From assembly GCF_014651615.1 (NCBI RefSeq), contig NZ_BMXF01000002.1, forward strand, positions 661,439 to 725,438: 64,000 nucleotides of DNA, in the 5' to 3' direction. The notes under the pieces are model-generated. The model saw only the letters and a list, made by a program, of their open reading frames with translations. It was not told the DNA's origin and searched no databases. Origin of the DNA: Persicitalea jodogahamensis (GTDB taxonomy: Bacteria; Bacteroidota; Bacteroidia; Cytophagales; Spirosomataceae). Both the position numbers and the translations under genes were made by a program. Positions 60,613 through 64,000 of the stretch are shown one piece after another (position 1 is the stretch's first letter; each line of letters begins with the position of its first letter).

Positions 60613-62073
60613 TCACTGTGCACGATTAGTAAGCGAAGGTAACGATTTCCGCCACGCCAATAATTGCTGGCTCATTTCCTGCACGATTTTCGGGTTTTGC
60701 GTAGCTACGTTTCGCATCTCGGGCGCATCTTTTTTAATATCGAACAACTGCGCATCGGTGCCATCATCGTTGATGGTGAGTTTCCAGGCTCCAAGCCGCA
60801 TCGCCAGATTAGGGCTAACGTCTTCGGCGTCGGGAGGGTAAACGAAACTTTCGTGGTTGCGGCCGTATTCCCAGAAAATGGGCTGTTTGCGGGCAAATTT
60901 CTTTCCAAACCAGGCGTCTGAAACATCAATTCCGTCCAGCCTTTCGGAACTGGGGACAGGCGAATTGGTAATCTTGCAGAAGGTCGGCATCAGATCCATG
61001 GCTACCATGACATCCTGCTCATTAACGCGGCCGGCGGGTACTTTGCCCGGGTAGCGGACGATGAAGGGCATTCGGATGCCACCTTCGTAGAGCGAAAGCT
61101 TGGTGCCGCGCAGTCCCACCGTGCGGCGATCGCCGAAGGCAGGCAGGGGGCCGTTGTCACTCGTGAAAATGACCAGCGTGTTTTCATCCAAACCCAGGGC
61201 CTTGATTCCCGCCATCAGGCGGCCAATCTGCGTATCCAATTCCACCAGTACTTTTTCAAGGCTGGGTAGTTTCTGTGAATCGCGGGGATGGACGTCTATC
61301 GTCTCGGCGTCGGGAATCCAGGGTGTGTGGACATCATCGGGCCAGAGATTGATGTATGAGGCTCCTTCACGGTTTTTGGCCAGAAACTCCAGCGTCTTAT
61401 CTACGAAATAGGCCGTGCGGTTCCAGCGCTTGATGCTGTCTTCCTTGGACCATATCCAGTTGGTAGCCGTCAGCAGCGGGTCGGGATCGGGACTCTCGTA
61501 AGTACTGGAATATTCGTCGAATCCATACTCAGGAATGCCGGGGGCTTCGGTCACATCGCGCCCGCCGCCCATGTGCCACTTGCCGAAGTGGGCCGTGCGG
61601 TAGCCATTCTGCCGTAAAGCCCGCGCCACCGACGGAGCGGACGGGTCGAGGAAATCCGCCATTTCGCAGGTGCGGTTATGTTTTTTATTGCTTAGGTAGG
61701 AGGTGATATTCCAGCGAGCGGGCGTCATCCCGGTCGTCAGCGCAACCCGTGATGGCGAGCAAATGGGCGACCCGCTGTAGTACTGGGTGAAGCGTGTTCC
61801 CTCCATCGCAAAGCGGTCGATATTAGGTGTCGGTGCTACTTTTCCGCCGTAGCAGCCCACATCGCCTACGCCCATGTCATCAACCAGAATGAGGATGATG
61901 TTGGGAGGGCGGGAGGTAGTTTTCTGGGAGAAGGCGGGGAGTGAGAAGAATGATACCATGCCTATTGTAGCAATTAGATAATTGCGTACTATGCCAGACT
62001 GAAATCCACGGCAGCATTCGAACGTCTTCCGAAGATTGTACTTCATTACCATTGTTGTCATCTCACGATTCAT
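60613..62073 (-). CDS. Sulfatase (S1 family), exported
   Basis: A sulfate-ester hydrolase of 486 residues. The N-terminus has a long leader before the hydrophobic segment NYLIATIGMVSFFSLPAFSQ, so the true start may be one of the internal Met codons (residues 5, 8 or 10). The metal site is in NIILILVDDMGVGDVGCYGG. The active motif is ICSPSRVALTTG with Cys105 as the formylglycine. HFGKWHMGGG and LVIFTSDNGPLP are conserved. It differs from the other two sulfatases (CSPSR versus CCPSR and CCPTR), so the substrates probably differ. It follows the 62.1-kb sulfatase by 29 bases and may share its transcript. Confidence 0.93.
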   Translation of the reverse strand: MNREMTTMVMKYNLRKTFECCRGFQSGIVRNYLIATIGMVSFFSLPAFSQKTTSRPPNIILILVDDMGVGDVGCYGGKVAPTPNIDRFAMEGTRFTQYYSGSPICSPSRVALTTGMTPARWNITSYLSNKKHNRTCEMADFLDPSAPSVARALRQNGYRTAHFGKWHMGGGRDVTEAPGIPEYGFDEYSSTYESPDPDPLLTATNWIWSKEDSIKRWNRTAYFVDKTLEFLAKNREGASYINLWPDDVHTPWIPDAETIDVHPRDSQKLPSLEKVLVELDTQIGRLMAGIKALGLDENTLVIFTSDNGPLPAFGDRRTVGLRGTKLSLYEGGIRMPFIVRYPGKVPAGRVNEQDVMVAMDLMPTFCKITNSPVPSSERLDGIDVSDAWFGKKFARKQPIFWEYGRNHESFVYPPDAEDVSPNLAMRLGAWKLTINDDGTDAQLFDIKKDAPEMRNVATQNPKIVQEMSQQLLAWRKSLPSLTNRAQ

Positions 62074-62102
62074 AATTATTCAATTTTAACCTACTCAAGC
62101 AC

Positions 62103-63749
62103 TTATTTTTCGGAAATACCCATCCGCTTGCTCCATGCCTCATACTTTTCCAGCATAGTTTTGCCCTTTTCGGGATTCTTATCCATCAAGTCGTTCGATT
62201 CGGTGCGATCCGCTTTGAGGTTGAATAGCTCCCATGCCTGCTCCTTAGGTTGCACAAGTTTCCAATCCCCCTCGATCAGGGCGCGCCCGCCCTCGTGTTC
62301 GAAGAAAAGCTGAGGGTGGCCGGGGCGGTTTTTATTCATAAATATTGGCACTAAGCTTTTCCCGTCCATCTCGTTGATCTTATGGCCCTGGTGTTCTTTA
62401 GGGTAAGGCGTACTGGTCAGTTCAAGAATTGTGGGCAGTATGTCCATGACGTGCGTGAGTTCGTCGGTGGTGCTGCCTTTTTTCGTTTTGAGGCCTTTCC
62501 AGTTCACGATCATCGATGTCCGTACGCCGCCACCGATCGACTCGGCCTTCCAAAGGCGGAAGGGAGAGTTGATGGCGTTGGCCCATTCCGGCCCAATGCC
62601 TGTATAGACGATCTCTTTCCCAATGGCCGCCGTGGGGATTTCATCGGCGTACAGTAATTTCTCCCCCGCGCGGGTTTCGGAAGGGCGGTCGTAGCCGGGA
62701 ACGCGCGGAATCTCGGGCGAGGCACCGTTGTCAGACATGAAAACGATTAGCGTATTATCCAGTTCGCCGGTGTCTTCCAGCGTTTTAAGCACCTGGCCGA
62801 TCCCGGCGTCCATGCGAGCCACCATCGCGGCATGGGTCGCCATTTTCTTGACGTTGAAGGCTTTTTCTTCCGTTGAAAGTTCGGCCCACTTACGCCCTTC
62901 GATGGGCGAAAGCGGGTTGTCGGCGGCAGTGAGCAGGCTCATCTTGATTTGACGTTCGCGGCGCGTTTTCTGCAGCACGTCCCAGCCGTCTTTGTAGGTG
63001 TCCATGTACTTTGCAATTTCCGCCTCGGGTGCCTGAATCGGCCAATGGGGCGAGGTGTAAGCCAGGTACAGGAAAAACGGGGCCTCTTTTTTGGAAAAAT
63101 CCTGGATGTACTCCGACGCTTTGTTGCTAAAATCATCGGTGATGTAATAATCCTTCGCGACGGTCTTGACGGGCTTGTCGCCGTCGACCAATGAGAAAGG
63201 GTCGAAATAATCGACAACGCCCCAGATAATGCCGTAATACTTTTCAAAACCCCGATTGATAGGATACGTGCTCAGCTCAGCGAACGGAATGCCGGGGTCG
63301 TACTGGTGATTCAACCAGTTGAGGTGCTTCTCTTTGTCTTTCAACGGCACGGCTTCGGACAAATGCCACTTACCCACCATGCCCGTCTGGTAGCCGGCGG
63401 GTTTGAGAGCTTCGGCGATGGTCACGCCGCTGAGGTTCAAACTCTTGCCGTTGCGGTCGAGCCCTACCTTGTGCTGGTACTGGCCCGTGAGCATGCTGGC
63501 GCGGGTGGGGCAGCAGCGCGCGCTGTTGTAAGCATTTCTGAACCGTAGTCCGTTAGCCGCTAGCTTGTCCAGATTGGGAGTTTTTATTTCCCCGCCATAA
63601 CAGCCCAGATCCGAATAGCCCATGTCGTCGGCCATAATGACGATAATATTGGGTTTTTGCTCAGGCGCATTCCCTGAACCTGCAATGAAACTCATCAGGC
63701 TACCTCCAATAAGTATGATTACCGCCCCTACCTTAAATAATCTACCCAT
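62103..63749 (-). CDS. Sulfatase (arylsulfatase type), exported
   Basis: A 548-residue sulfatase from the ATG at 63749 (MGRLFKVGAVIILIGGSLMSFIAGSG), chosen because it gives a normal signal segment; the frame extends to 63833. The metal-binding strand is NIIVIMADDMGYSDLGCYGG. The active motif is RCCPTRASMLTG, with Cys79 as formylglycine. Its neighbours in order (GKWHLSE, LIVFMSDNGASPE, LFEHEGGRALIEGDWKLV) match the same subfamily as the 3.9-kb sulfatase (CCPSR), with which it shares long segments. Two sulfatases in tandem suggest a sulfated-glycan locus that may continue past the right edge. Confidence 0.93.
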   Translation of the reverse strand: MGRLFKVGAVIILIGGSLMSFIAGSGNAPEQKPNIIVIMADDMGYSDLGCYGGEIKTPNLDKLAANGLRFRNAYNSARCCPTRASMLTGQYQHKVGLDRNGKSLNLSGVTIAEALKPAGYQTGMVGKWHLSEAVPLKDKEKHLNWLNHQYDPGIPFAELSTYPINRGFEKYYGIIWGVVDYFDPFSLVDGDKPVKTVAKDYYITDDFSNKASEYIQDFSKKEAPFFLYLAYTSPHWPIQAPEAEIAKYMDTYKDGWDVLQKTRRERQIKMSLLTAADNPLSPIEGRKWAELSTEEKAFNVKKMATHAAMVARMDAGIGQVLKTLEDTGELDNTLIVFMSDNGASPEIPRVPGYDRPSETRAGEKLLYADEIPTAAIGKEIVYTGIGPEWANAINSPFRLWKAESIGGGVRTSMIVNWKGLKTKKGSTTDELTHVMDILPTILELTSTPYPKEHQGHKINEMDGKSLVPIFMNKNRPGHPQLFFEHEGGRALIEGDWKLVQPKEQAWELFNLKADRTESNDLMDKNPEKGKTMLEKYEAWSKRMGISEK

Positions 63750-64000
63750 AGTATGCTTGCTAGCCGTATTTGATAAAAGTACCTGCCGAAATCCGGTCTT
63801 CGTGATTTTCAACCCAATCAGCACGGTCGGCAAATTCCTGCATTGAGATTCAGTAAAGCGCCTCTTGCCCCTAATCTAATACCTGAGTGAGTTTTTGGAG
63901 TTCAAACCAGCAGGTTGGGATATTTCCAATATTAAGTTTTCTCCAATGTTACTGGATTGTTAAGTTTAGAGAAATCTTTCACTGACGGAATACGTTTTTG
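63750..64000. other. Right-edge upstream region, no gene seen
   Basis: About 250 bases upstream of the last sulfatase. The part after 63850 is AT-rich, and no TAnnTTTG box or coding frame of note was found. The sulfatase promoter may lie here or beyond the window. Confidence 0.4.

Noticed and set aside
1-64000. tRNA or rRNA genes
   Set aside because: None of the gaps shows a cloverleaf with a GGTTCGA-type T-loop or rRNA-like sequence by eye; a tRNAscan run would settle it.

Overview
The window looks like chromosomal DNA of a Bacteroidota bacterium, most likely Cytophagales and Spirosomaceae-like (an inference, not a database match). The signs are a SusC/SusD pair driven by a FecI/FecR-type sigma/anti-sigma pair, several sulfatases and glycoside hydrolases, -7 promoter boxes of the TAnnTTTG type, and mid-GC coding DNA. 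No rRNA, tRNA, complete insertion sequence, prophage or CRISPR array was seen.

Layout. 1-3.9 kb: the end of an OmpR/PhoB-type response regulator, its histidine kinase, a striking operator of eight 7-bp half-sites spaced exactly 11 bp, then a UspA-like gene, a small secreted protein and a YoaK/DUF1275 membrane protein. 3.9-8.5 kb: a sulfatase, a small lipoprotein, a HerA/DUF853 ATPase and a DUF433 protein. 8.5-13.1 kb: a decayed GH20-like hexosaminidase, an operon of one lipoprotein and two outer-membrane barrel proteins of unknown function, and a frameshifted Crp/Fnr-type regulator. 13.1-22.7 kb: a glycan-uptake locus (GH144-like hydrolase, sugar isomerase, SusD, SusC with an STN domain, FecR, ECF sigma). 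22.8-24.9 kb: a PaaE-like flavin/iron-sulfur reductase and a DUF808 protein. 25.1-27.2 kb: an AT-rich island of three genes unlike their neighbours. 27.3-41.1 kb: mostly housekeeping genes (M28 peptidase, NadA, PiT transporter, RlmN, CvpA, YqeY, PdxJ, MnmH, P450, PurH). 41.1-46.5 kb: a GNAT, a RelE/ParE toxin-antitoxin module between two copies of the GNAT 3' end, a GH97 glycosidase, a PepSY protein and a YoeB module. 46.6-58 kb: an amine-oxidase-like flavoprotein, a membrane-anchored zinc protease, an SSS symporter, cyclophilin, a tricorn-type S41 protease, a lytic transglycosylase, XdhC and a MoeB-rhodanese protein. 58.1-63.8 kb: a MacB/FtsX-type permease and two more sulfatases.

How it fits together. 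Glycan use dominates: the sigma/anti-sigma pair should switch on SusCD when ligand binds SusC, and the GH144-like enzyme, isomerase, GH97, SSS symporter and three sulfatases suggest scavenging of (partly sulfated) polysaccharides. The rest is cofactor and RNA-modification housekeeping.

Most worth a second look: the 11-bp-periodic operator at 1946-2029 ending 10 bp before a perfect TAGCTTTG box; a window-wide excess of the word AAGTACC/GGTACTT in all frames and between genes; the unknown lipoprotein/barrel triad; the AT-rich island with a HEPN-like protein; and the toxin-antitoxin module between duplicated GNAT ends. All family calls are by reading; no search was run.
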